Source of the DNA: Sphingosinicella sp. BN140058
GTDB taxonomy: Bacteria; Pseudomonadota; Alphaproteobacteria; Sphingomonadales; Sphingomonadaceae
Direction: 5' to 3'
Length of the DNA stretch: 64,000 nucleotides
Assembly: GCF_004135585.1 (NCBI RefSeq)
Contig: NZ_CP035502.1
Span: 186,001-250,000, forward strand
This document shows, in pieces, positions 34,242-42,619 of this stretch. The translations under genes were made by a program, and so were the position numbers. Every line of letters starts with the position of its first letter. The stretch's first letter is position 1. The notes under the pieces are model-generated. The model worked only from the letters and a program-made list of their open reading frames with translations, had not been told where the DNA came from and ran no database searches.

Positions 34242-34508
34242 TAGTCGCAGAACCGAAGCTTGCCGATGCAGTCGGCGTGGAGGAGAAAGGCGCCGCCGCC
34301 GGTCGATGGGTCCCCCCCCACCGGCGGAAGTGTCGGAAGTGTTGTTGTTCACGGAGACTTTGAGGTCGTCTGCCCCGACCTCGTAAAGGTCATAGGTGAC
34401 GAAGCCCGACCGGCCGCGCTCCTCGATCTCAAGCCAGAAGGCATCTGGCTTGTTTAGTTTCTCGCGAACAGCCTCGATGAGGCTATGGGGCCGCTTCGAC
34501 TCAGGCAT
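34241..34508 (-). CDS. Unknown protein broken by a G8 tract
   Basis: Read directly, this frame runs on into the next gene with an Arg-rich, unlikely sequence. If one G is removed from the run of eight (C8 on the plus strand, 34312-34319), the frame becomes GGGDPSTGGGAFLLHADC ... and stops at TAA 34243-34241, giving an 88-residue protein with normal composition and a TAATG junction. It could be a sequence error, phase variation, or slippage during expression. No family recognised. Confidence 0.6.
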
Positions 34509-34908
34509 CGAGATGTCCCCCGGCTTTCGGCGTCTTGTCGGCGGCGGGAGCCAGTCGCACCAGGGGAGTTTCGTTGATCACGGATGCAGCGCCGTTGTCG
34601 TAATCAGGCAGAGCGGAGAGCGGATCTTCGTCGACGTCGAACAAGATCCAGCTGGCGCCATCGGCGGCAGCGAGCTCGAAGCACGCGCGAAGGCACTCGG
34701 GCTGCTGGGCGAAGCTATTATTGTCAGCAGCCGGAACCCGTACCCAGTAGCCGTACTCGCGATCGCAGATCGTCAGATCGTCGCGCCAGGCGGGTGTTGG
34801 CGTCAGGATCTTGTCGAGATGCCAGCGGACTTCGTCAGTGAGGTGCGCTGTCGAGAGGTTGGCAAACTTTTCGATGCGGGTGTTGGTACGTGCGGAATCC
34901 ACTTTCAT
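34501..34908 (-). CDS. Unknown protein
   Basis: A 135-residue acidic cytoplasmic protein with aromatic strands (GYWVRVPAADN, SWILFDVDEDP). GAGGGAG touches the ATG at 34908; a GTG two codons later is 6 bases away and may be the real start. No family recognised. It overlaps the downstream gene by 8 bases. Confidence 0.6.
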   Translation of the reverse strand: MKVDSARTNTRIEKFANLSTAHLTDEVRWHLDKILTPTPAWRDDLTICDREYGYWVRVPAADNNSFAQQPECLRACFELAAADGASWILFDVDEDPLSALPDYDNGAASVINETPLVRLAPAADKTPKAGGHLDA

Positions 34909-34928
34909 CTCCCTCAGGAACTCGCGCG

Positions 34929-35273
34929 TCAGCCCCACACGACGGAGGCAAAGCGCTTGGCGATGATGGGCTGCATGGCGGCCCAGACCGCGGAAGGCAC
35001 GCCAGCGAAAGCGTCCACCGCGACCCCGACGTGGGTGTGCGAGGGGATCTCGTAGAGACCTGTCGGGCCGCAGCCCGCCGAAATCGCGCGGACGGAAAAT
35101 GGCTTGCGGCCGGCCGCTGCGAGCAAGGCGGGTAGCTCCGGCGTCTGCTTGGGGCTCATGATGAGGATCGCGCCAGTCTCAGGCAGCGCCCGAACGACAG
35201 CCTCGGTGGATCCGAGCTGTTTGACCGGTGCGCCCTTCGCCCGTGCCCAGCCTGTGGGTGTGATGTACTGCAT
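34929..35273 (-). CDS. Unknown protein
   Basis: A 114-residue protein with a Rossmann-like alternation (GAILIMSPKQ, VRAISAGCGPTGLYEIPS) but no defined nucleotide-binding motif. No family recognised. Confidence 0.6.
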   Translation of the reverse strand: MQYITPTGWARAKGAPVKQLGSTEAVVRALPETGAILIMSPKQTPELPALLAAAGRKPFSVRAISAGCGPTGLYEIPSHTHVGVAVDAFAGVPSAVWAAMQPIIAKRFASVVWG

Positions 35274-35303
35274 GGCGGTTCCTTTGGTTTTGCGGGACTG
35301 CGG

Positions 35304-35540
35304 TCAAGCCGCGGCGAGGCGGCGGCGAAGCTCGCCCATTTTGTCGGTGATCAGGCGGTTGAGAGCGTCGCGGCGACGCGCGAGCTTGGCGATGATGTCC
35401 GGACACTCGCCCGCCAAGGCGTCGAGCTGTGATTGGGTGTCGGAGAGATCTGTCTGCAGTTCGCGCACAGCTTCGACGTCCCGGCGGTCACCTGGCTCGA
35501 GATCATCCAGGTCGTAGATCAAGGGAAGGTGGTCGGTCAT
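35304..35540 (-). CDS. Small coiled-coil protein
   Basis: A 78-residue protein: an acidic N-terminus (LIYDLDDLEPGD), then one long charged coiled coil to the end. Its ATG overlaps the stop of the upstream gene (ATGA type), so the two are coupled. Confidence 0.65.
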   Translation of the reverse strand: MTDHLPLIYDLDDLEPGDRRDVEAVRELQTDLSDTQSQLDALAGECPDIIAKLARRRDALNRLITDKMGELRRRLAAA

Positions 35541-36004
35541 AGTGTCTCCAAAGGTGCGATTGCCGGTTCGGGGAGAGGATCGCCGAGGGAGGTTGCCGAC
35601 CACGCCCCTCGACCGTCGATAGTGAACCCATCGAAGAACGTGCCGTGCGTTGAATTATAGCCCTCGAGGAATCCCGGGTGGAAATCATAGAGGTCGAGAG
35701 CGTCTGTGCCGCCGCGATAGGCCTCGCCCTCATCAACGGCTTCAAGCTCGATGTCGAAGTCGACCGCCGCGTAGGTGGTGGTCTTTTCTCGTGTGGAGCG
35801 TGCGATGTTGCTCTCATCGGCGACAAACCGGGCGAAGATTGACCTGATGCTTGTTCCTGAGGCCGGGTTGAACCCGGCGAGCTCGTGCTCGCTCACCTCA
35901 TAGTTCTGCAAGAACTCGGAAATGCGCGCGAAACTGCCTTGTGCGTCCGAGGTCCGCTCGACGACGCAAGCGAACGCGCGCATGGAAAATTGGAAGAGCG
36001 CCAT
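35537..36004 (-). CDS. Unknown protein
   Basis: A 155-residue acidic protein with no family recognised. N-terminal strand MALFQFSMRAFACVV, then a helical part and an aromatic C-terminal half (LYDFHPGFLEGYNS). It overlaps the upstream gene by 1 base. Confidence 0.6.
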   Translation of the reverse strand: MALFQFSMRAFACVVERTSDAQGSFARISEFLQNYEVSEHELAGFNPASGTSIRSIFARFVADESNIARSTREKTTTYAAVDFDIELEAVDEGEAYRGGTDALDLYDFHPGFLEGYNSTHGTFFDGFTIDGRGAWSATSLGDPLPEPAIAPLETL

Positions 36005-36891
36005 CAGATCGCCACCTCGTGTGCTGCTGTGGTTGCAGCCTCGTCGACAGGTTGGATCGAGAGGGACCGGATCAGATATCCGAACGCGTCCGAGAGGAGG
36101 TCTGCAAACTCTGGCTCGGCGTCGTTCTTGGGCCGATCAACCGCCACCAGGATCGAGGTCGGCAGGTGAGGGGTAAGGATGCAGTTCGTGTCGACGTGTA
36201 CCGTGTCTTCGTCGCTGAGGTCCCATTCAATGTTTGCGACGCGGTAGAGGGACCGCGGGCCCCCGCTCGTGAAGTCGTGAACGCGCTCGCCGCCGTGGTG
36301 TTCGACGGGCTTGATCAAGCCGCTTAGGGGGCCGTCGAGCGGAAGTGGCTCGGAGCCTCGCATGAAGGATGCGAGCCGTGCCGCTGGGCTGGAAGCCACA
36401 AGCGCGGCGGCTTCCGGTAGATATCGGTGGAACCAGGTGTCGTCGCCGTCGTCCCCAATAGCCGCGCCGAAGAAGGCGTTGCCGTCGAGCATGGCCAAGG
36501 TCTCGGCAATGGGGCGAAGGGATTGTCGCTCGTCGGCCGAGAAGCTTTCCAACGACCGAAGACCGTTGGCTGGCAACGCGATCTGATACGTAGCAAGCGC
36601 GGGTCGCGGTGTCGGCAATGACACGCCGACGAGCTCGTCAGCGTCGGTCAATTCTCTGTCTCGTAGGATGATCTGGCTGGCCAGCCACTGGCCGTCCTGA
36701 TCGTCGATGAAGATCATCTCGCCGGCCGTCGTGGCGGTTTGCCGATCGTAGTACCACTCGACCCTGCCTTGAAGTTCGAAGTCGATCGCGCCTTTGTCGA
36801 GAAAGAAGGATCCTTGCACGGCACGCGCTTCGCCGTGTTGGCGCTCGAGCGAGCCGATGATCGGTCGGCGGGACGGGGAATAGGCGAACAT
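36004..36891 (-). CDS. Unknown protein
   Basis: A 295-residue soluble, acidic protein with no family recognised. It has several strand-rich blocks and a cluster of aromatics near the middle (DDTWFHRYLPEAA). AAGGAG is upstream of the ATG at 36891. It is the largest gene in this coupled block and lies next to the ART-PolyVal-like gene. Confidence 0.62.
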   Translation of the reverse strand: MFAYSPSRRPIIGSLERQHGEARAVQGSFFLDKGAIDFELQGRVEWYYDRQTATTAGEMIFIDDQDGQWLASQIILRDRELTDADELVGVSLPTPRPALATYQIALPANGLRSLESFSADERQSLRPIAETLAMLDGNAFFGAAIGDDGDDTWFHRYLPEAAALVASSPAARLASFMRGSEPLPLDGPLSGLIKPVEHHGGERVHDFTSGGPRSLYRVANIEWDLSDEDTVHVDTNCILTPHLPTSILVAVDRPKNDAEPEFADLLSDAFGYLIRSLSIQPVDEAATTAAHEVAI

Positions 36892-36940
36892 CAGGCAGCT
36901 CCTTGGGAAGGAAGGGTGGATCTGGGTGCGAGCGCGGCGC

Positions 36941-37408
36941 TCAGCTGGCGGCCGCCACACGTTCTCGAGCGCGGATCGTGATCTGCTCTGGGTCGAGGGC
37001 GATCCAGCTCTTGCCGCCCCCTTCGGTGTGATTCTCATAAACGATGCTGTCGAAGCCTTTCTTCGCCAGCACCTCCTGCACCCAATGCCTGTCTATTAGA
37101 GCTTCCTGGAACGCTTCCTCTGCATCGAGCTGGCTGATGACGCCGACATCCTCGAGGGCATTGATGATCGCCTTCGGCTCCCAGCAGAGAAGATCTGGCA
37201 GGGAAAGAGGAGCTTCGAGCCTGAGCTGGGCAACTATGAGGCGTTCATCCTGGGACGCAGGCTCGCCGCCGCGTACCTGCTCCGCCCGACGAAGCGCTGT
37301 TGCTCGCGTACCGAAGTGAAAGCCGATGTCGTTGGTCATCTCGAATTGGTCGAAGTCTCCCATGTCGGTCCAATGGAACGCTGGATCGACCAGAGCGCCA
37401 GGGGTCAT
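36941..37408 (-). CDS. ART-PolyVal-like ADP-ribosyltransferase-fold protein
   Basis: A 155-residue protein. The front motif GFHFGTRATALRR (29-41) and the closing block GFDSIVYENHTEGGGKSWI followed by ALDPEQI (about 117-142) match the ADP-ribosyltransferase-like domain known from polyvalent proteins of phages and conjugative elements. The family is proposed to modify host targets on entry by transferring ADP-ribose from NAD. Usually it is one module of a very large protein; here it stands alone. The His of HFGT and the Glu of the EGGG block are candidate active-site residues. Catalysis is not proven. Confidence 0.72.
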   Translation of the reverse strand: MTPGALVDPAFHWTDMGDFDQFEMTNDIGFHFGTRATALRRAEQVRGGEPASQDERLIVAQLRLEAPLSLPDLLCWEPKAIINALEDVGVISQLDAEEAFQEALIDRHWVQEVLAKKGFDSIVYENHTEGGGKSWIALDPEQITIRARERVAAAS

Positions 37409-37773
37409 GCTTGCCTCGGCAGCAGCTTGAGCGCTTCCTCAAGAGCGTCTGCGACAGCCATGCCCTTTGTTTTCTGGACCCAGAGGCCGTCTGGCCCGAA
37501 TGTGTGGGCGTCCAGATCGCGGAGCGCGGCGAACACGGCGGCGTATGCCTGGTCCTTGAGGCGGGAGCCACATCGGCGGGCTATGTCGGCCAGCGCATGG
37601 ACGGTGGTCATCGACTCTTGCGTGTCGGCGCTGGGTATCGTCACTTCCAGGACCATGCCCCAGGCGGCGGCTGGCAGACCGATGTCGCCGTTCGGGAGAT
37701 TCGCGACGTAGCCCTGCTCTCGCACTTCCTGCAGCACCAGCTTCAGACGATCGATGTCGTTGCATTCGGCCAT
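37405..37773 (-). CDS. Unknown protein
   Basis: A 122-residue helical protein with a central strand (GMVLEVTIPSA). Its stop overlaps the start of the ART-like gene by 4 bases (ATGA), so it may be a cofactor or antidote of that protein. No family recognised. Confidence 0.62.
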   Translation of the reverse strand: MAECNDIDRLKLVLQEVREQGYVANLPNGDIGLPAAAWGMVLEVTIPSADTQESMTTVHALADIARRCGSRLKDQAYAAVFAALRDLDAHTFGPDGLWVQKTKGMAVADALEEALKLLPRQA

Positions 37774-37920
37774 TTCTTACCTCTCGATGTTCCAATCGCG
37801 AGGACTCCCCGCGGTACCTTGCCCCACTTGCAGGTCCCGGATCGGGGCAGGGCGTTCAAAGGAAGCTTGAACCGCAGTGCCCCGAACGTGTTCATTCCGG
37901 TGAACTAGAGGAGGACGGAA

Positions 37921-38307
37921 ATGCGCGGAGTCATCATCGGAGCACTCATCCTGAGCAGCGGAGCCGTAGAGGCCGCGCCTCGTCAGAAGCCGATCTGGTC
38001 CGGAAGCCAGATCGGGGCGGTTGCCTATGAGATCCCGGTTCGCGACGCCCGCACGGCGGCGCGCAAGACCGGCGATTACGGCATGACGCCGAGGCACCGT
38101 GGCGATCGCCATCGCGGCCGGCGTGGTCACGGCGATTGGGGCTTTGTCGGTGTGCCCGTCACCATCGGCGTGGGTGATTACATCCCTGAAAGTCGATACC
38201 TTGAAGATTATGCCGGGCTTGCGTGCGAGCCTGAAGAGGAGGGGCCTGCCAGCGCCTCGTCGGCCCTTGCGTATGCAGTGCGTGCCGACGGGTCGCAGTG
38301 CTTGTAG
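37921..38307 (+). CDS. Secreted protein with a His/Arg-rich region
   Basis: A 128-residue protein. A short signal peptide (about 1-19, ending in VEA) is followed by a strongly basic His/Arg/Gly patch (RHRGDRHRGRRGHGDWG) and an acidic C-terminus with two Cys. GGAGGA lies before the ATG. The His-rich patch could bind metal. Confidence 0.65.
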   Translation: MRGVIIGALILSSGAVEAAPRQKPIWSGSQIGAVAYEIPVRDARTAARKTGDYGMTPRHRGDRHRGRRGHGDWGFVGVPVTIGVGDYIPESRYLEDYAGLACEPEEEGPASASSALAYAVRADGSQCL

Positions 38308-38315
38308 GCATCGCT

Positions 38316-38723
38316 TCAGGCTGTGGATTGCGGCTCGGCGAACCTGAGGAGTTCGGCCGCGAGCCACTTTTCAAGTAGTGGAAGCTTCGCGGAGCCTATG
38401 CGCCTGTGCACAGCCAAGGGATCAAGCTCGCGCTCGGTCCCTTCCAGCCCGTGAAAGCGGTTCATGACGATCCGGGACATCGCGACCGTTTGGTGGCGGC
38501 CAAGTTCGACGGCGCCAAGAGCAAGAGCGGCTACTCGGCGATCAGCCGAGATGTCATAGTGCGGCCAAGAGATCTTCAGCGATGACCGAGGATCTTGGAA
38601 CCATTCCCGGCGCATACCGATACGCTGGGCGAACGCATGCAGCGCCTCGATGTCAGGCGAAAAAAGATGGCACCAGAGCCGCCCGCGCCAGGGGTGAACG
38701 GCTGCATCGACATAGACGCGCAT
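38316..38723 (-). CDS. DUF4031 domain protein
   Basis: A 135-residue protein with the DUF4031 pattern: MRVYVDAAVHPWRGRLWCH, then ALHAFAQRIGMRREWFQDP, and HYDISADRRVAALALGAVE. The family is widespread in bacteria and phages and its function is unknown; the conserved His, Trp and Asp suggest a small enzyme. GAGGAA lies before the ATG at 38723. The frame extends upstream to 38849 without a site. Confidence 0.82.
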   Translation of the reverse strand: MRVYVDAAVHPWRGRLWCHLFSPDIEALHAFAQRIGMRREWFQDPRSSLKISWPHYDISADRRVAALALGAVELGRHQTVAMSRIVMNRFHGLEGTERELDPLAVHRRIGSAKLPLLEKWLAAELLRFAEPQSTA

Positions 38724-38900
38724 AAATTCCTCGTGGACGGCATTGTCGCAGTTGCGGGTCGATGATGCAATCGCGATGGAAGGATGATCGTCAGCGTCGA
38801 GGATTTTTCCACAGGGTACGTTGTCAGCAGGGCGATGGCGGTCGTACACTTAGGAACACGGAACTTCCTGCGCAGTGCAGGTTCTGCCGAGGATCTTTTG

Positions 38901-40400
38901 ATGTCGACCCGCTTCCAGATCGCAGAGCCTGACGAGGGGCAGCGCAGGGCTGCCCAGGACATTCTGGTCGGCTACCGGTTGGGAGACCCGCCATCAAGCA
39001 GGCTTGAGGCCGGTTTGCGTATCGCGATCGAATGGACTCGCCGGGACGGCTTCGAAATCGACGCGGGCGAGGAGCAACGGATGGAGTTCGCCGTAGCCCG
39101 CATCCTGGCGCGTCAAGGAGCGCCGAAAGTCGAGGCAGTGGACCTCGGGTCGGTCGACCATGCCCGCCTGCTCCTGGTGGATGCGTCGCTCCAACGCGAA
39201 GCAGAGATCGCCATGCAGCTCGATCTGCTCGATCGACAGGACACCTATAGCTGGACCCATCCCGACGTGACCCGGATACCCTGGGTGAAGGCGGAGAGCT
39301 CGCCGACCGACTTCATGAACTTCGCAGATGCCGACCTCTTTGCGATCTCAGAGGGAGAGTTCGAGCAGATCTCGCGCGGGCAGCGGGAGAATGTCGAAAT
39401 CATGTTGCTCCGGGGCGTCAACGCGCGCGATGACGAATTCGAGCGCGAGCTGCACCAGATCGGAGCGGAGCTCTATCGTGGCGCGGCGGCAATACGCGCT
39501 CAGGATTTCGGGGCCAGCGCAGACGTCTCCCGGCTTCAGGCGAACGCAGAGGCACTCGACCTAGAGAGGTTCAGTGCTTTGCCGGCGCCGGGCGGCTTGA
39601 GTGCGAAGGACATGGGCGGCGTGGTGGATCGCGTTGCTATGGCGAAGCTGGCAGATAAGCACAGCGAGACAAGCCAGAACCTCTATGACGCCCGCCCGGG
39701 TCGCAACCCGTTCCGGCTGTCTGCTGAGACCCTCCGCTTTGCTGAGGTCACCGTTTCGAAGGTGGCTGATGGCGTCGTCACCAACCGAACCGAGCGGGCG
39801 GCACGCATTGCGTTGGAGTTCCAGAAGGAACACGGCCTGTCGATCGATCGGGCGGCCCTGGTGCGGCTGGAAGGCGCGGTGGCGCGGGCTGCTGCCGACT
39901 CTCATCGACCAACCTGGTCTGACCTTGATTTGGCAAAACGACTGGTGGTCGATACGAGCATGCAGAAGGCGGCGGCAGAGAAGCTGGCGCCGCGCTCGCC
40001 GCTTGGTATCCAGAAGGGTCCAAGCGCTTCGGAGAAGTCTCTCGAGCTGATGCTCGGCCGAGGCAATTATCCGGTGTTCACGAGGCTACCTTACGAGCGG
40101 GCGGACACGCTGGCTGTCAGCAAGGGACAGTTTCAGGATTTGACCGACGACCGTGGGATTGGATCAATGGTTCGGACGGCGCTTCACCGATCCGGCCGCG
40201 ACCTGACCGGTGCCATCGGACAGCAGTTCGCTCGGCTCGAAGCCACTATCAAGGTGAAGCAGGATCGCGACGGGGGGTGGCTGGATCGGAAGGCGGGCGT
40301 CCACCGTGGCGCCGAGCAGGTTCGCAGCCTGTCCAAGGGCCCGCAGCGCGAGCTCGATCTGGGCGCTTGGCAGCAGGGCCGGAGGGGACGGGGGCGCTAA
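38901..40400 (+). CDS. Large unknown protein with an internal duplication
   Basis: A 499-residue soluble protein with no family recognised. Two halves follow one plan: an RIAIEWTRRDG or RIALEFQKEHG helix, a helix with RMEFAVARILA or RLEGAVARAAA, a VDHARLLLVDASLQ or LAKRLVVDTSMQK block, then ADLFAISEGEFEQIS or ADTLAVSKGQFQDLT. This points to an old tandem duplication. AGGA of a GGATCTTT element lies 8 bases before the ATG and may double as its ribosome binding site. It is the only long plus-strand gene between 32 and 50 kb. Confidence 0.72.
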   Translation: MSTRFQIAEPDEGQRRAAQDILVGYRLGDPPSSRLEAGLRIAIEWTRRDGFEIDAGEEQRMEFAVARILARQGAPKVEAVDLGSVDHARLLLVDASLQREAEIAMQLDLLDRQDTYSWTHPDVTRIPWVKAESSPTDFMNFADADLFAISEGEFEQISRGQRENVEIMLLRGVNARDDEFERELHQIGAELYRGAAAIRAQDFGASADVSRLQANAEALDLERFSALPAPGGLSAKDMGGVVDRVAMAKLADKHSETSQNLYDARPGRNPFRLSAETLRFAEVTVSKVADGVVTNRTERAARIALEFQKEHGLSIDRAALVRLEGAVARAAADSHRPTWSDLDLAKRLVVDTSMQKAAAEKLAPRSPLGIQKGPSASEKSLELMLGRGNYPVFTRLPYERADTLAVSKGQFQDLTDDRGIGSMVRTALHRSGRDLTGAIGQQFARLEATIKVKQDRDGGWLDRKAGVHRGAEQVRSLSKGPQRELDLGAWQQGRRGRGR

Positions 40401-40819
40401 GCCGCTATGAGGCCCAGGCCCCAAGCTGTCTTGCCCTCGATCGCGAGGTAGGCCGCGCCGGAGATGGGTTCTTCGGTGTCGCCGCGGACGAATGTCGAGA
40501 ACGCGTGGGGATTGTATCTGACGCGCACGGCAGCCGGGTTCATCGTGATTGCCTCGACGTCGGAGCCGTGGACGGTACCGCGCGCATAGGCATGCACGTT
40601 CCGCACCCCTTCGGCTCGGCAGCGACGGAGGCCAGCCGCACTCACTTCGAATCTCACGCCCTCCAGCACGAGGCGCCTGGGCTTAGCCACAACGCGGCCC
40701 TTCTGGTCACCGCGGAGCGACTGAACGCTCGAGACCCTCTTATGCAAGTCACAGTACGCCCTCACTTCCGCGCCGGCGAGTTCCTCAGGGGCATCTTCCG
40801 TGACAGCAGCGCGCGACAT
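40397..40819 (-). CDS. Unknown protein
   Basis: A 140-residue protein. The conserved-looking part lies near the C-terminus (VRVRYNPHAFSTF ... PISGAAYLAIEG). No family recognised. It is convergent with the 499-residue gene, stops overlapping by 4 bases. Confidence 0.6.
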   Translation of the reverse strand: MSRAAVTEDAPEELAGAEVRAYCDLHKRVSSVQSLRGDQKGRVVAKPRRLVLEGVRFEVSAAGLRRCRAEGVRNVHAYARGTVHGSDVEAITMNPAAVRVRYNPHAFSTFVRGDTEEPISGAAYLAIEGKTAWGLGLIAA

Positions 40820-40874
40820 TGAGAGGTTTCCTTCCGAGATGATCGATCTCGGTGGATTCAGACAACCAGGACGC

Positions 40875-41150
40875 TCAGCCGATTAGGCGCGCCGTCGAGA
40901 TCGAGAGCGGATTGACCAAGGTGTAATCCCCTCCGCTCTTGATGAACCAGACGCCCTCCACGAGGCTTATCTCGGTGCCGGTGTGCTCCTTTCCATTGTT
41001 CATGGTAATAGAGAGCCGAGCCTGAGATCCCGCGCGGGATTGATGCTTGCGGAAGAGAGCTTCAAGCGAGACCAGAATCGCGTGGCAGGCCTCGAGATTG
41101 CTCGACGGGAATGTGGGCGCAGCGGCGCCGCAGGCGCACTCGGTGGTCAT
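40875..41150 (-). CDS. Unknown small protein
   Basis: A 91-residue protein: a Cys-containing N-terminus (TTECACGAAAP), a helix, then a compact beta part. No family recognised. GGAAAG is before the ATG. Confidence 0.6.
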   Translation of the reverse strand: MTTECACGAAAPTFPSSNLEACHAILVSLEALFRKHQSRAGSQARLSITMNNGKEHTGTEISLVEGVWFIKSGGDYTLVNPLSISTARLIG

Positions 41151-41177
41151 GGCTGCTTTCCGATGGATCTATTCGAA

Positions 41178-42308
41178 TTAGAGCGGAGGCTGGAGCTTGG
41201 CCAGAGCGCCGCCATCTTCTCGCCGCAGCGCGAGAGGCGGTTTCGGGATTCGGACGCTTCTGGCTCGCCCGAACGCCAGCAGGAGGCATAGGAGCAGGGC
41301 CAGGCCGGCGAGGAGGTAGGTGGCATGGCCAACATTTGGTGCAGCCGCTACGGAGATCGCGGCCGGCGCGGGCGCGAGACGTTCGGCGGGCTGTGCGGTG
41401 CGCGGCTTCACAATCTTGGCGTTCGAAAGAGGCGCCGTAGCGGCTGCAGCTGCCGATGCCCCGAGGTGGCCATCGGGCTTGTCGACGGCAGCGGTGAGAG
41501 GAGCCGCACGCGCCTCTATCCGGAAAGCGCGTCCTGCCGAGTCGGCCACAACGCCGGCGAGGACCGGCGGCAGGGGCCCCGAATGGGAGATCCGCACCAC
41601 AATGCCTTCCGGCGCCTTGCGGACGCTCTGCTTTGTTGAGCCGGGAAAGGCGTTCTCGGCCGGGAAGAAGTGCGCTCGGGATGCGTCGATCGGGACTGCT
41701 GGGAGGATCATCTCGAAGCCGCCGTCCACCAAGCGGAGGGTGGCGGGACGCGGCAGCTGACGCGGCAGCTCCGCGGCAGCTTGCTGAAAGACGGTCGTGG
41801 ATGTTGGTCGAGCCGTGCCGTCCGAGATGACGAGATCAAGCTTGATCGAGGTCCGTTCCGGGATGCACTGGTTCTCGGAGCAAGCTGCCCACGAGACGTC
41901 AGCGATGAGCGGAAGCGCCTGGCCAGGCCGCCAATTGCGATCGAGCTTGAGGCTGGTGAGAAGGGCAACCGTCCCTTCGTGCACATAGCTGACGAATCCA
42001 GCGGTGTTGATTGCGGTCGGGGCTGGATGCCGAAGATCGGTCGCGCGCACCCCTTTGGGGAGCGTCCACACAATTCGCGTTGGCATGCCAGCGTCGCCGG
42101 GGTTCTCCCAATAGGTGTGCCATCCCTGCTGTGGGGCCAGGCGGAGGGCTACGCGGACCGTATCTCCAGCGGCCGGGCGCTCGACCTCAGCCTCAATCGA
42201 CGCGTCCACGTGGAGCGCCTGCCCGTTCGCAGAGCGCGGCGCTGCAACAAGCGCCATGCCGAGCACCAGGAGACCCGCCGTCAGGTTGGTTGAAGCGTGT
42301 GAGTTCAT
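41178..42308 (-). CDS. DsbD N-terminal-domain-like membrane-anchored protein
   Basis: A 376-residue exported protein. The signal peptide (first 30 residues) is followed by a domain like the alpha domain of DsbD/ScsB-type thiol proteins: WHTYWENPGDAGMPTRIVW, then PAPTAINTAGFVSYVHEG and WAACSENQCIPE with two cysteines. An Ala/Pro-rich linker and one membrane helix (about 325-345) close the chain. The membrane electron-transfer part and thioredoxin domain of full DsbD are absent. It may receive electrons from a host protein or act as a periplasmic thiol binder. Confidence 0.75.
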   Translation of the reverse strand: MNSHASTNLTAGLLVLGMALVAAPRSANGQALHVDASIEAEVERPAAGDTVRVALRLAPQQGWHTYWENPGDAGMPTRIVWTLPKGVRATDLRHPAPTAINTAGFVSYVHEGTVALLTSLKLDRNWRPGQALPLIADVSWAACSENQCIPERTSIKLDLVISDGTARPTSTTVFQQAAAELPRQLPRPATLRLVDGGFEMILPAVPIDASRAHFFPAENAFPGSTKQSVRKAPEGIVVRISHSGPLPPVLAGVVADSAGRAFRIEARAAPLTAAVDKPDGHLGASAAAAATAPLSNAKIVKPRTAQPAERLAPAPAAISVAAAPNVGHATYLLAGLALLLCLLLAFGRARSVRIPKPPLALRREDGGALAKLQPPL

Positions 42309-42330
42309 GTGCAGCGTTCCTGAGGTCAGG

Positions 42331-42459
42331 TCAGATGCCAGCAAGGGCGGCAATGGCCCCGTTGCGGTCCGCGACCTCGATCGCGAGGCCGGTTGTGCCG
42401 AGTGAGACGGCGAGTAGGATGGCCATAACCATAGACGGCGAAATCTGGATGCGCAGCAT
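42331..42459 (-). CDS. Small hydrophobic membrane peptide
   Basis: A 42-residue peptide with one strong membrane helix (MVMAILLAVSLGTTGLAIEV). GGAG lies 6 bases before the ATG at 42459; an ATG at 42471 is also possible. It is 22 bases upstream of the DsbD-like gene and likely cotranscribed. Confidence 0.55.
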   Translation of the reverse strand: MLRIQISPSMVMAILLAVSLGTTGLAIEVADRNGAIAALAGI

Positions 42460-42476
42460 CGCAAGCTCCATGTTCT

Positions 42477-42484
42477 GGATCTTT
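42477..42484. promoter_or_regulatory. AAAGATCC element upstream of the small peptide gene
   Basis: On the gene strand it reads CCTATAAAGATCCAGAAC. The block CTATAAAGATCCAGA is identical to that before 12667. Confidence 0.5.
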
Positions 42485-42548
42485 ATAGGATGTTTGGACG
42501 ATGACGCACCGATGGAAGGCGTGCAACCGAAAACATCCACAGGATAAA

Positions 42549-42573
42549 AGGCCCGCCGTCGCCGGCGGGCCTT
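42549..42573 (-). terminator. Terminator with GGCCCGCC stem
   Basis: AAGGCCCGCCG and CGGCGGGCCTT flank a short loop, followed on the minus strand by TTTTA. It ends the transcript of the gene stopping at 42620. Confidence 0.9.
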
Positions 42574-42619
42574 CTAGAGTTTAGCGCGGTCGGTGCGCTA
42601 TGCTGCGCACCCGGAGCCG

